A DNA stretch of 64,000 bases from [Flexibacter] sp. ATCC 35208 (GTDB taxonomy: Bacteria > Bacteroidota > Bacteroidia > Chitinophagales > Chitinophagaceae), in NCBI RefSeq assembly GCF_001975825.1, contig NZ_MTKN01000016.1, positions 81,597-145,596 on the forward strand, given 5' to 3'. The translations under genes and the position numbers were made by a program. The notes beneath the pieces were generated by a model, which was not told where the DNA came from, did not search any database, and saw nothing but the letters and a program-made list of their open reading frames with translations. This document shows positions 27,249 through 35,394 of the stretch, one piece after another; the stretch's first letter is position 1, and each line of letters begins with the position of its first letter.

Positions 27249-29402
27249 TTATAATTTAATCCATTTTAATCTTAAACTGTTACTGACTACTGAAACAGAG
27301 CTTAAAGCCATGGCAGCACCTGCGATCATAGGGTCTAATAAAAACCCATTAACGGGATACAGGATGCCGGCAGCCAGCGGAATACCAATAATATTGTAAA
27401 TAAAGGCCCAGAAGAGATTTTGTCTGATAGTACGCACTGTTAGCCCTGACAAAGCCAAAGCCTTGGGAATGGCCTTTAAATCGGCTGTAATGAGGGTCAT
27501 CTTCGCCACATCCATCGCAATATCTGAACCCTTCCCCATCGCGATACTGACATCTGCCTGTGCCAGTGCCTGACTGTCATTGATACCGTCTCCTGCCATG
27601 GCCACTATCTTTCCCTGCGACTGCAATGATTTTACAAACGCCGCTTTATCTGCCGGGAGCATTCCTGCTTTGTAATGTTCAATGCCTACTGACTGAGCCA
27701 CAGCTGCTGCTGTTTTTTCATTATCACCGGTGAGCATGTAGACAGTGATGCCTTGTTGTTTTAACTGAGTGATTGCAGCTGCGGAAGTTGGTCTTATTTT
27801 ATCGGAGATATTGATATAGCCTACGATTTTATCATCCTCTGCCATGATAATAGTCGCACTCCTATCTGTTTTTATACCATGCGCATTCAACAACGCTGCA
27901 TTCCCTGCCAGGTAACGGTGACCATTATAAGAAGCTACAATACCTTTACCGGTAATACTTTCTATTTGCGAAAGTTGTACAGGCTGAATATTATCCTCCT
28001 GCAAATGATGCACGACTGCCAGTGCCAAGGGATGTTCAGATTGCAACTCCATCGCTAACAATACAGGCAGCAAAGCCACATCAATATTTATACTTTCTAC
28101 CGTAGGTTTCCCTTCTGTAATCGTCCCGGTTTTATCCAGCAACACTACATTCGTCTTATATCCTTTTTCCAGACTCTCTGCATCCCTGATGAGAATATTA
28201 TTATCCGCACCGCGGCCAATTCCTACCATAATCGCTGTAGGCGTCGCTAATCCTAATGCGCAAGGGCATGCAATGACCAATACTGTTACTGCTGCCAATA
28301 ATCCATGTGTAAAATCACCTGCCACCATCCAGATGCCAAATGTTACCACAGCTATACCAATCACCACTGGCACAAATATCCCCGCAATCTTATCAACCAA
28401 CTGCTGCACGGGTGCCTTACTACCCTGTGCTTCCTGCACCATGCGAATGATCTGTGCCAATACGGTATCCGCACCTACCTTCTCTGCTTTGAACTGAAAA
28501 CTACCCTGCTGATTGATAGTGCCTGCAAATACCTGCTTGCCTTTCTCTTTCAATACAGGTACAGGTTCTCCACTGATCATACTTTCATCTACATAAGACC
28601 CGCCTTCTACTACCACTCCATCCACAGGAATACGATTACCGGGTTTTACCAGTATGGTATCATTTACCTGCACGGCTTCCAGCGGTACTTCAACCTGCTC
28701 ATTGTGTCTCATTACAAGCACTGTCTTAGGTTGTAAGCCCATCAGTTTCTTCAATGCAGAAGAAGTATTTGATTTCGCTTTTTCTTCCAGTAATTTCCCC
28801 AATGATACAAATGCTATCACCACTGCCGCTGCTTCGAAATACACATGTGCATGCAATCCTCTGGCCATCCAGAAGTGCGGATTGATTGTATTAAATATAC
28901 TGAAGATCCAGGCTATACCTGTACTCAGCGCGACCAATGTATCCATATTGGATTTCCCATGCCGGGCCTGTTTCCAGGCGTTCACAAAAAAACCTTTTCC
29001 AAGCCAGAATATCACCGGCGTGGACAATACACACATGATCCAGTTAGCATAAGGAATATTCATAAAGAACATGCCGATCACCACTACTGGCAACGATAAT
29101 ATGATCGCAATAATAGTACGGGTCTTCAAAGCCTGGTAATGACTTTGTTGTGCCTGCTGTTGTATTTCTTCCCTGTTATGGGTTTCAATGACGAGGTCGT
29201 ATCCTACGCTACGAAGGGAGTTACGCATGGTTTCAGGGGTTACCTGATCTGCGTCATAGGTCACGAGGGCTGTCTGGTTGGCGTAGTTGACAATTGCCTC
29301 CTCCACCCCGGGTACAGAGTGCAGCATGGAAGTAATGCTTACTGCACAGGCAGCACAACTCATTTCCAGAACGGGGAAGGTTTCTTTTATTAGGTGTCCC
29401 AT
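27249..29402 (-). CDS. copA: Copper-exporting P1B-type ATPase
   Basis: A 717-residue pump with one N-terminal HMA domain (EMSCAACAVSI, Cys16 and Cys19), then eight predicted membrane segments. The ion site VIACPCALGLA is near residue 377. The phosphorylated Asp lies in DKTGTITEGKP near 424, the SEHPLA motif in the nucleotide domain, and MAGDGINDSQALAQAD before the last two segments. The CPC motif with GxAAMALSSVSVVSNSLRL at the end is typical of the Cu(I) group, so export of Cu(I) from the cytoplasm is expected. It is encoded between an AraC-type gene and the CopZ-like gene on one strand. Confidence 0.93.
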   Translation of the reverse strand: MGHLIKETFPVLEMSCAACAVSITSMLHSVPGVEEAIVNYANQTALVTYDADQVTPETMRNSLRSVGYDLVIETHNREEIQQQAQQSHYQALKTRTIIAIILSLPVVVIGMFFMNIPYANWIMCVLSTPVIFWLGKGFFVNAWKQARHGKSNMDTLVALSTGIAWIFSIFNTINPHFWMARGLHAHVYFEAAAVVIAFVSLGKLLEEKAKSNTSSALKKLMGLQPKTVLVMRHNEQVEVPLEAVQVNDTILVKPGNRIPVDGVVVEGGSYVDESMISGEPVPVLKEKGKQVFAGTINQQGSFQFKAEKVGADTVLAQIIRMVQEAQGSKAPVQQLVDKIAGIFVPVVIGIAVVTFGIWMVAGDFTHGLLAAVTVLVIACPCALGLATPTAIMVGIGRGADNNILIRDAESLEKGYKTNVVLLDKTGTITEGKPTVESINIDVALLPVLLAMELQSEHPLALAVVHHLQEDNIQPVQLSQIESITGKGIVASYNGHRYLAGNAALLNAHGIKTDRSATIIMAEDDKIVGYINISDKIRPTSAAAITQLKQQGITVYMLTGDNEKTAAAVAQSVGIEHYKAGMLPADKAAFVKSLQSQGKIVAMAGDGINDSQALAQADVSIAMGKGSDIAMDVAKMTLITADLKAIPKALALSGLTVRTIRQNLFWAFIYNIIGIPLAAGILYPVNGFLLDPMIAGAAMALSSVSVVSNSLRLKWIKL

Positions 29403-29406
29403 GGTA

Positions 29407-29414
29407 CAAAGCTA
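29407..29414 (-). promoter_or_regulatory. Candidate internal -7 box directly before copA
   Basis: The minus strand reads TAGCTTTG only four bases before the copA start codon; no TTTG at -33. An 8-base inverted repeat (GATCAGGT at 29443-29450 and complement at 29473-29480) lies just upstream and overlaps the end of the regulator gene, so it could be an operator or weak terminator. Confidence 0.35.
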
Positions 29415-29468
29415 CCAAGGACAAAGGGAAGGGCTGTTATATGATCAGGTATAAAATGTATATAATTA

Positions 29469-30032
29469 TTACACCTGATCCAGTGGCTTGCGGCTGTTCT
29501 CTTTCAGCTGGCGGTAGGCGCTGGGCGTCATACCCGTAATTTTCTTAAACTGCTGGCTGAGGTGCTGTACGCTGCTATAACCCAGGTTGTCAGCGATTTC
29601 ACTCAGGTTCATCTCGTCGTATTGCAGCAGTTCTTTCACTCTTTCAATGCGTTGGAGGATCACGTACTTTTCTATCGTCAGTCCTTCACTTGTACTAAAG
29701 GCGGTGGACAGGTAATGGTATTCTACCCCGATGCTATCCTGCAGAAATACAGACAGTTTGGTATTTAAGGTATCATTATCCTTGCCATGAATAAGGTTGA
29801 TAATAGTGGTTTTGATCTTCTCCACCAGCGCATTCTTTTTATCGTCCAGCAGTTCAAAACCCAGTTCTTTCAGGTTACCGCTCAGTACCTTCAGTTGTTC
29901 CGGTGCAGGCGCCTCCTTGATGCTCACTTCCCCCAGCAAGATGCTATTGAAGGGGATGTGCAGCTTTTCCAGTTCCTGGCTCACCACCATAATACAGCGG
30001 TTACAAACCATGTTTTTTATAAACAAATGCAT
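29469..30032 (-). CDS. AraC-family regulator with HMA-like Cys-x-x-Cys N-terminus (copper operon)
   Basis: A 187-residue protein. The N-terminal 75 residues resemble an HMA fold: KNMVCNRCIMVV puts Cys10 and Cys13 where a metal loop would be, and LKELGFELLDDKK fits the last strand. The C-terminal half is an AraC-type DNA-binding domain with both helix-turn-helices: YDEMNLSEIADNLGYSSVQHLSQQ and KKITGMTPSAYRQLK. It is encoded 66 bases upstream of copA on the same strand. The simplest reading is a regulator that senses Cu(I) through its own cysteines and controls the operon. Metal binding is inferred; the AraC domain is plain. Its promoter leaves almost no 5' leader. Confidence 0.85.
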   Translation of the reverse strand: MHLFIKNMVCNRCIMVVSQELEKLHIPFNSILLGEVSIKEAPAPEQLKVLSGNLKELGFELLDDKKNALVEKIKTTIINLIHGKDNDTLNTKLSVFLQDSIGVEYHYLSTAFSTSEGLTIEKYVILQRIERVKELLQYDEMNLSEIADNLGYSSVQHLSQQFKKITGMTPSAYRQLKENSRKPLDQV

Positions 30033-30036
30033 TTGG

Positions 30037-30068
30037 CAAAGTTATGCTATCTTAGTTATAGGGACAAA
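30037..30068 (-). promoter_or_regulatory. Strong Bacteroidota-type promoter of the copper regulator
   Basis: On the minus strand TTTG (plus 30065-30068), a 20-base spacer, then TAACTTTG (plus 30037-30044): an exact match to TTTG-N19..21-TAnnTTTG. The box ends only four bases before the ATG at 30032, so the transcript should begin at or very near the start codon. Confidence 0.7.
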
Positions 30069-30174
30069 CAACCTATATCCATTGAAAAAGATTACCGGGA
30101 TGCTTCGTCAAATGAAGCCCCTTGCACCAGATACTGCGGTCCCCCTTCAAAAATGGAAAGAACCCGAAATTGAT

Positions 30175-30182
30175 TACCTTTG
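30175..30182 (+). promoter_or_regulatory. Candidate -7 box for the lipoprotein gene
   Basis: TACCTTTG matches TAnnTTTG, 23 bases before the chosen start codon at 30206. It supports that start over the longer upstream one, which would begin before the promoter. No TTTG at -33. Confidence 0.4.
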
Positions 30183-30205
30183 CGCCGGTCTTACAAAACA
30201 TCATC

Positions 30206-31030
30206 ATGCGAAAGTATTTACCATTTCTGCTCATCGGCCTCCTGTGCAGCTGTGCAGAAAATGCGAAAAAGCCCTTACCTGATGCAGACAGCTCCCTTAC
30301 CGTAAACGAACAGTCTGCCAGTTCCACGTCCAGTCCTCTTCCTGATAAAATTATCGCGGAAAGGACCAATGGCACCGTCACCCTTTTAGATACCATCGAC
30401 GGAAAGCCCCTCGTATCCATGAATGACAACGTTCTGCTGGATGCCACCATGCCTAAGAACGGCTGGTCGGAAACCAGCATTGAAATCGCTGTCAATGCTG
30501 CTCAGGAAAAGAGTATGATCATCAAAAAAGGTCAGGCCCTCACCCTCGCAGGCAAAGTCGTCGGCAAAGCACTGGATGACCTTCACCTGGTCACCACCGG
30601 CGAAAATATGCATGGAGAACTGACAGGGTTTTTCTTTGGTTATGTTCAAAAGAAAGATATCAAACCGGGCTCTGTGATCGAAACAGCACTCGCAGACTAC
30701 CTGCGTACTCACAGTGGCAGATTGCTGCCTGATATGCAGCCGTTTATCAAACAGTTCCAGCTGGAAAATACAGGTATAAATGCACCATTCCTCGAATATC
30801 AGAACTATGATAATTCCGTGGATGATCCGTCTCCACTGTATAGGGTTGTACTGGTGTTTTATAAAAACAGCTTAATCGGCGCCGTTGCCGCCAGACCACT
30901 CCAACTGGCCAATACACAGTCACAACCTCTGGAAAGAGGTTTCACCGCATACTTCTTCAATGATACTGATCAAAAAGTAAAAGAGGAATATGTGAAGCTG
31001 TTCAATAACTTCATTACGAGTGTAGACTAA
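30206..31030 (+). CDS. Lipoprotein of unknown function
   Basis: The ATG at 30206 gives MRKYLPFLLIGLLCSCAENAK, a classical lipoprotein signal with the acceptor Cys near residue 16; an ATG 28 codons upstream yields no leader and lies before the -7 box. About 274 residues. The region DTIDGKPLVSMNDNVLLDATMP is SH3-like in feel, but I do not recognise a family. The 3' end overlaps the convergent hybrid-kinase gene by 17 bases. No other gene reads in the same direction nearby. Confidence 0.78.
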   Translation: MRKYLPFLLIGLLCSCAENAKKPLPDADSSLTVNEQSASSTSSPLPDKIIAERTNGTVTLLDTIDGKPLVSMNDNVLLDATMPKNGWSETSIEIAVNAAQEKSMIIKKGQALTLAGKVVGKALDDLHLVTTGENMHGELTGFFFGYVQKKDIKPGSVIETALADYLRTHSGRLLPDMQPFIKQFQLENTGINAPFLEYQNYDNSVDDPSPLYRVVLVFYKNSLIGAVAARPLQLANTQSQPLERGFTAYFFNDTDQKVKEEYVKLFNNFITSVD

Positions 31031-34000
31031 GCGCCGTATCAATATAATTTTCTATCAGCCGGATCGCCTTACTGATCTTTTCTTTGGCTTCTATTGCCAA
31101 TTCCTGTAAGGCCTCCGGCTGTATATTTTTCACACCTTCAATCTGCTCCGCCAGCAATGCCAGATCCATCAACCCCACTGTCAGTGCCACCCCACGTAGT
31201 TTATGCCCCCAGCCATTTAAAGTAAGCATATTTTCGCCTGTCAATACACTGTCAAACTCCGCCATCAGTTTATTAAATTCCTTGACTGTCAGTGATAGGA
31301 TCTCTTTCATAAACGCCGGATCATCATCACCCAGGTACGTTTTTAAATATTCTTCATCTAATACCTCCGCTTTATCTTCCAGCTCTTCCGGCTCATGTGG
31401 TTTATCCAACCGCAACCACTTATTGAACATCGCCACCATGGTATTTTCTACAAAAGGTTTTGCCATAAAATCGTCCATACCCGCTTCTATACATTTCTCC
31501 CGCTCACCCATTACATTGCCTGCTGTCAGCGCAATAATAGGCACCCTGAAACCAGGATAATCCGTGCGAATCAGTTTGCTGGCTTCATAACCATTCATCT
31601 CCGGCATCTGGATGTCCATGAGAATAATGTCCGGCATGATATGACTCAAAATTGCTAATGCCTCTTTACCATTATTCGCTTCATGGATCACAGCTGCGGG
31701 TGCGATGCGATGAATAATAGTCGTGGCGAGAAACATATTGATCGGGTTATCTTCTACCACGAGCACATTAAAACCATCCCCCCTCGCACTCTGTGCGGTG
31801 TTTTCAGTAGTAACAGGTATGATCATTTCTTTTTTGAATAAACGGGACAGGGCGTTGTACATCTCCTGCATTTTAATGGGTTTTACAAGACGTTGTTGTA
31901 CCTGCAGGCGCTCACAGGCTTTGATGATCCTTTCATCATCTGAGGAACTATGCAGTAAGATTATTTTCTGCCGGGGATCGGCGTCTATATTTTTCCTGAT
32001 CTTTTCAATGGTCTCAATACCATCCATAAAAGGCATGTTATAATCCATGAGCACTACGTCGAAGTGATTTTTCTTTGAGAGGATCTCCAGCGCTTCAAAA
32101 CCATTTTTTGCTTCTACAAAACTGATCCCTTTCAGGAAGAGCATTTCTCTCAGGATCACACGGTTGTTGTCATTGTCATCCACGATCAATACATTTTTGA
32201 CCATGTCGATGTTCTCCCAGTGAATGCGTTCACCATCTTCTGTTTTTACAGAGATGTCAAAGAAGAAACGGCTCCCTTTGCCCGGTTTACTTTCCAGCTG
32301 CAGGGTACTGCCCATCAATGCGAGTAACTTGTTCGAGATGGTGAGACCCAACCCCGTACCACCATATTTTTTTGTGGTGGAAACGTCTTCCTGTAAAAAC
32401 GCTTCAAAGATCTTATGCGCCTTCTCTGGCCGGATACCAATACCCGTATCACGTACTTCAAAACGGAAAAGGTCATCCCTGTCCAGTTGCGTCACTTTCA
32501 ACTCGATCTCACCCGCTGGGGTAAATTTCACGGCATTCCCCATCAGGTTCACAAGGATCTGTTTCAGGCGTACTTCATCTATGTATACAAAACGGGGCAG
32601 ATTGGAGGAGACATTCAGTAACAATTCCAACCCTTTGTTCTGCGCCTGGTAACTGATGATATCACTCGCCTGACTACAGAATTCGTAGAGATCACATTTG
32701 TCAATATCCAGTTCCAGTTTGCCCGCTTCGATCTTTGAGAAGTCGAGGATATCATTGATAATGCTTAAAAGGGCATTTGCAGACTGATTTACGATCGATA
32801 AGTACTGGTTCTGAGACTCTGTAAGTTGTGTCTTTAAAACAAGGTCTGTGAAGCCGATAACGCCATTTAACGGGGTCCTGATCTCATGGCTCATATTAGC
32901 CAAAAATTCCGACTTTGCAATATTCGCCTGTTCGGCCTGTATTTTTGCCTGTTTATATTCTTCCTGCTGCAGATAAGCTTCAGTAATATCCTGTGTGAAC
33001 ATCATAATACCGCCAATTTTGCCATCGTACTGAAACCAGGGTCTTACTTCCCAACGCAGGTACTGATCATGGTTCCAGCCTTCGGGGCGCCATACATCAT
33101 GTTCTTCCCTGAGTACTTCGCCTGACTGTGCACTGGCATGGATCTTTTTCCAATGATCTGATATATTGGGGAATACCTCGTAGTGAGAGATGCCCAGTAC
33201 GGGCTGCCCCTGTATCTGAAATTCTTCCAGCCAGCGACGGCTCACGGCAATATACCGCATTTCCTTGTCGAACATGGCCACTGCCGCAGGAGCGTGTTCC
33301 ACAAAGGTAGAGAGCCGCAATTTCTGGGTTTTGAGTTCTATCTCCGCGAGTTTCTTTTCTGTGATGTCCTGCAGGGTGCCAAAGAGTCGCTTGCATTGAC
33401 CGTTTTCAAACTGCGCACTGCCGCGGCTGCGTACCCACCGGTCATTGCCTTTTTCGGTCACGATTTCCAGTTCCAGGTTGAACGAATTGCCCGTGGCGAT
33501 GGTCTCTGCCAGTGCGGCCTGCATACGCTGGCGGTTTTCGCCCTCTTTGTAAAAACGCATACCGTTGGAAAAACGGGCAGGTTCATCAGGGGCTACTTCC
33601 AGTATTTCTCGGGTTACGTCAGACCAGAATACGTTTCCATTGTGCATGTCTATTTCCCAGGCGCCGATACGTGCTACTTTATTCGTACGTTCCAGCATTT
33701 CGGTGGAGCGCTTCAGGTCTTTTTCCAGCTGATAATGGATAGTAATGTCCGCAGCGTTAGAGATGACGTATTGGTCTACCAGTACGTTATTGTAATGAAG
33801 AATAATGCGTGTACCGTCTTTCTTCAGCACTTTCATCAACCCGTTTAGTTTGCCTGATTTTTTGATCTGCTCCAGGTATGCACGCACCTCATGGTGCAGT
33901 TCCTTCGGTGCAATATCGAACAGGCTGGCACCCACCAGTTCGTCCAAGGTATACCCCAATCCTGCTGCACCGGCTTCGTTTACAGTGAGGAAATATCCCT

Positions 34001-34889
34001 GCAAATCATGGGTGCACATGAGACCTGGGGAGTTTTCGAAGAAAGTGCGGAAGTTGCGTTCGCTTTCGCTGAGCAACTGTTCCTTTCTGCGTTCTTCGGT
34101 GATGTCACGGCCTATGCTGAAAATATCCTGGGTATCGGGTTCGGCGGTGGCCATCCACGAGATGGTGCGCCATTCACCTGATTTGGTACGGAGACGGTTC
34201 TCGAAGGCGATGGTAGATTTACCGGCGATCATATTGCTGGTTTCGACCAGGGAGGCTGCCTGGTCATCGGGATGGATCATTTCCAGGATGTTCTTTTGCA
34301 GCATTTCTTCCGGTGAATAACCGAAGATGTGGGTGTAGGCAAGGTTGACCTTTTTGAACACACCGGCGGAGGTAGCGAGACCAACAAGGTTGTCTGAGAG
34401 AAGGAAAAGTTTTTCTAAATAATAGACTTCTTCTTTCTGACGGCGGTTCAGGATGAGGGTCATAATTTCGTTCGCCATGAGTTCAAGTGCATGGCGCTGG
34501 CTCTCTTGCAACTGACGGGGTTGTTCGTCCATGACACAGAGGGCGCCGAGGATGATGCCTTTGGGATCGCGAATGGGGTAGCCGGAGAAAAAGCGGAAGA
34601 AATTGCCTTCGCCAATGTCGGGCTTTTCTACATAGCTGTTGGTGCGGAGGATCTCTTCTGTGAAGGACCATTCGCGGGGCACTTCTCTGAAATTCAGTCC
34701 GATAGCTGATTTGAGCCATTGGCGGTCCTGATCGGGGAAGGAGATGCAAGCGGCGGAGGTATTGCAGATGAGGGCAGCGAGGGTGGTAAGCCGGTCGAAT
34801 TCCTCTTCAGGATGAGAGTCAAGAATGTGATAGCCAGCCAGTATATTCAATCTTTCGGCTTCGCGCTGGGTAGAACTGGTTGCTTTCAT
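31014..34889 (-). CDS. Hybrid sensor histidine kinase with GAF, four PAS, two receiver and HPt domains
   Basis: About 1,291 residues from the ATG at 34889; a longer frame starts 19 residues earlier. Order: GAF (about 10-155, with PIRDPKGIILGALCVMD), four PAS/PAC units (about 175-655), HisKA with phospho-His near 668 in NMSHEIRTPLNGVIGF, HATPase (NAVKFTP, DTGIGI, GGTGLGLTIS), receiver 1 (LIVDDNDNNR, LMDYNMPFMDG), receiver 2 (VVEDNPINMF, LMDIQMPEMNG) and an HPt domain with His in WGHKLRG. This is a complete His-Asp-His relay in one chain. No membrane segment is seen, so it is cytoplasmic. No dedicated output regulator is adjacent, so its target is unknown. Confidence 0.92.
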   Translation of the reverse strand: MKATSSTQREAERLNILAGYHILDSHPEEEFDRLTTLAALICNTSAACISFPDQDRQWLKSAIGLNFREVPREWSFTEEILRTNSYVEKPDIGEGNFFRFFSGYPIRDPKGIILGALCVMDEQPRQLQESQRHALELMANEIMTLILNRRQKEEVYYLEKLFLLSDNLVGLATSAGVFKKVNLAYTHIFGYSPEEMLQKNILEMIHPDDQAASLVETSNMIAGKSTIAFENRLRTKSGEWRTISWMATAEPDTQDIFSIGRDITEERRKEQLLSESERNFRTFFENSPGLMCTHDLQGYFLTVNEAGAAGLGYTLDELVGASLFDIAPKELHHEVRAYLEQIKKSGKLNGLMKVLKKDGTRIILHYNNVLVDQYVISNAADITIHYQLEKDLKRSTEMLERTNKVARIGAWEIDMHNGNVFWSDVTREILEVAPDEPARFSNGMRFYKEGENRQRMQAALAETIATGNSFNLELEIVTEKGNDRWVRSRGSAQFENGQCKRLFGTLQDITEKKLAEIELKTQKLRLSTFVEHAPAAVAMFDKEMRYIAVSRRWLEEFQIQGQPVLGISHYEVFPNISDHWKKIHASAQSGEVLREEHDVWRPEGWNHDQYLRWEVRPWFQYDGKIGGIMMFTQDITEAYLQQEEYKQAKIQAEQANIAKSEFLANMSHEIRTPLNGVIGFTDLVLKTQLTESQNQYLSIVNQSANALLSIINDILDFSKIEAGKLELDIDKCDLYEFCSQASDIISYQAQNKGLELLLNVSSNLPRFVYIDEVRLKQILVNLMGNAVKFTPAGEIELKVTQLDRDDLFRFEVRDTGIGIRPEKAHKIFEAFLQEDVSTTKKYGGTGLGLTISNKLLALMGSTLQLESKPGKGSRFFFDISVKTEDGERIHWENIDMVKNVLIVDDNDNNRVILREMLFLKGISFVEAKNGFEALEILSKKNHFDVVLMDYNMPFMDGIETIEKIRKNIDADPRQKIILLHSSSDDERIIKACERLQVQQRLVKPIKMQEMYNALSRLFKKEMIIPVTTENTAQSARGDGFNVLVVEDNPINMFLATTIIHRIAPAAVIHEANNGKEALAILSHIMPDIILMDIQMPEMNGYEASKLIRTDYPGFRVPIIALTAGNVMGEREKCIEAGMDDFMAKPFVENTMVAMFNKWLRLDKPHEPEELEDKAEVLDEEYLKTYLGDDDPAFMKEILSLTVKEFNKLMAEFDSVLTGENMLTLNGWGHKLRGVALTVGLMDLALLAEQIEGVKNIQPEALQELAIEAKEKISKAIRLIENYIDTALSLHS

Positions 34890-34943
34890 ATATTTTGGAA
34901 CGATGAGATAAGTATTATATAACACAGAATCCTTAAAACTGTT

Positions 34944-34951
34944 CAAATTTA
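34944..34951 (-). promoter_or_regulatory. Candidate -7 box of the hybrid kinase
   Basis: The minus strand reads TAAATTTG about 55 bases before the start at 34889. It overlaps the longer alternative start, which favours the shorter protein. The expected -33 region falls in the neighbouring hairpin and has no TTTG. Confidence 0.35.
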
Positions 34952-34967
34952 AACAGCCGATTTAAAC

Positions 34968-35010
34968 AGCGAAAAAAGACTTTTGCCTTCGGCAAAAGTC
35001 TTTTTTCGCT
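34968..35010. terminator. Perfect 20-bp hairpin, likely bidirectional terminator
   Basis: Left arm at 34968-34987 and right arm at 34991-35010 are exact reverse complements with a three-base loop. Each arm carries a six-base A or T run, so either strand ends the stem in T-rich sequence. It lies between the GH3 remnant and the hybrid kinase gene. Confidence 0.7.
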
Positions 35011-35012
35011 TT

Positions 35013-35055
35013 GCGGTGATTTGGTTTTGGCCTTCTGCCAAAACCAAATCACCGC
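35013..35055. terminator. Second perfect 19-bp hairpin beside the first
   Basis: Arms at 35013-35031 and 35037-35055 are exact reverse complements with a five-base loop. It starts two bases after the first hairpin ends. It lacks an external T-run, so a role other than simple termination is possible. Confidence 0.6.
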
Positions 35056-35079
35056 TCTCTACCATAATAAGCCTCTTTG

Positions 35080-35394
35080 TTACTGTACCTGCTTGAACAT
35101 CGCATCCAGCATTTCTTCTGTAAACCTCCCTCCTCCCATCGTTACCAACTTGCTTACCGGCATTTCATTCAATATCGCCACCATCATCGCCTGCATTTTC
35201 TTTTTCGCTTCCTCCTATGCAGGCGTGAGCGGCTCCTTACTTTCTCCCCCACCAAACATGGTTCCCATTCCCTCCATTAATTTCGCATACACCGCCTTAC
35301 CTTTCGGATGATCCGCAAAATCTTTCAACAGCGAATTTCTTGTCAACAGCGGATATAAAACATGCGTAGCCTTCACCTCCAACTCCTGATGCAG
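35080..35394 (-). pseudogene. Decayed C-terminal fragment resembling GH3 beta-glucosidase
   Basis: The minus frame reads LEVKATHVLYPLLTRNSLL, KDFADHPKGKAVY, MEGMGTMFGGG, then a TAG stop at 35215-35217. It continues in the same frame with EEAKKKMQAMM, LNEMPVSKLVTMGGGRFT and EEMLDAMFKQVQ to TAA at 35080. This pattern resembles the C-terminal tail of GH3 beta-glucosidase-type proteins. No upstream catalytic part exists: the frame is closed just upstream, and the 5' edge runs into the exosortase gene in another frame. So this is the end of a lost gene, broken by an in-frame stop. Confidence 0.55.
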
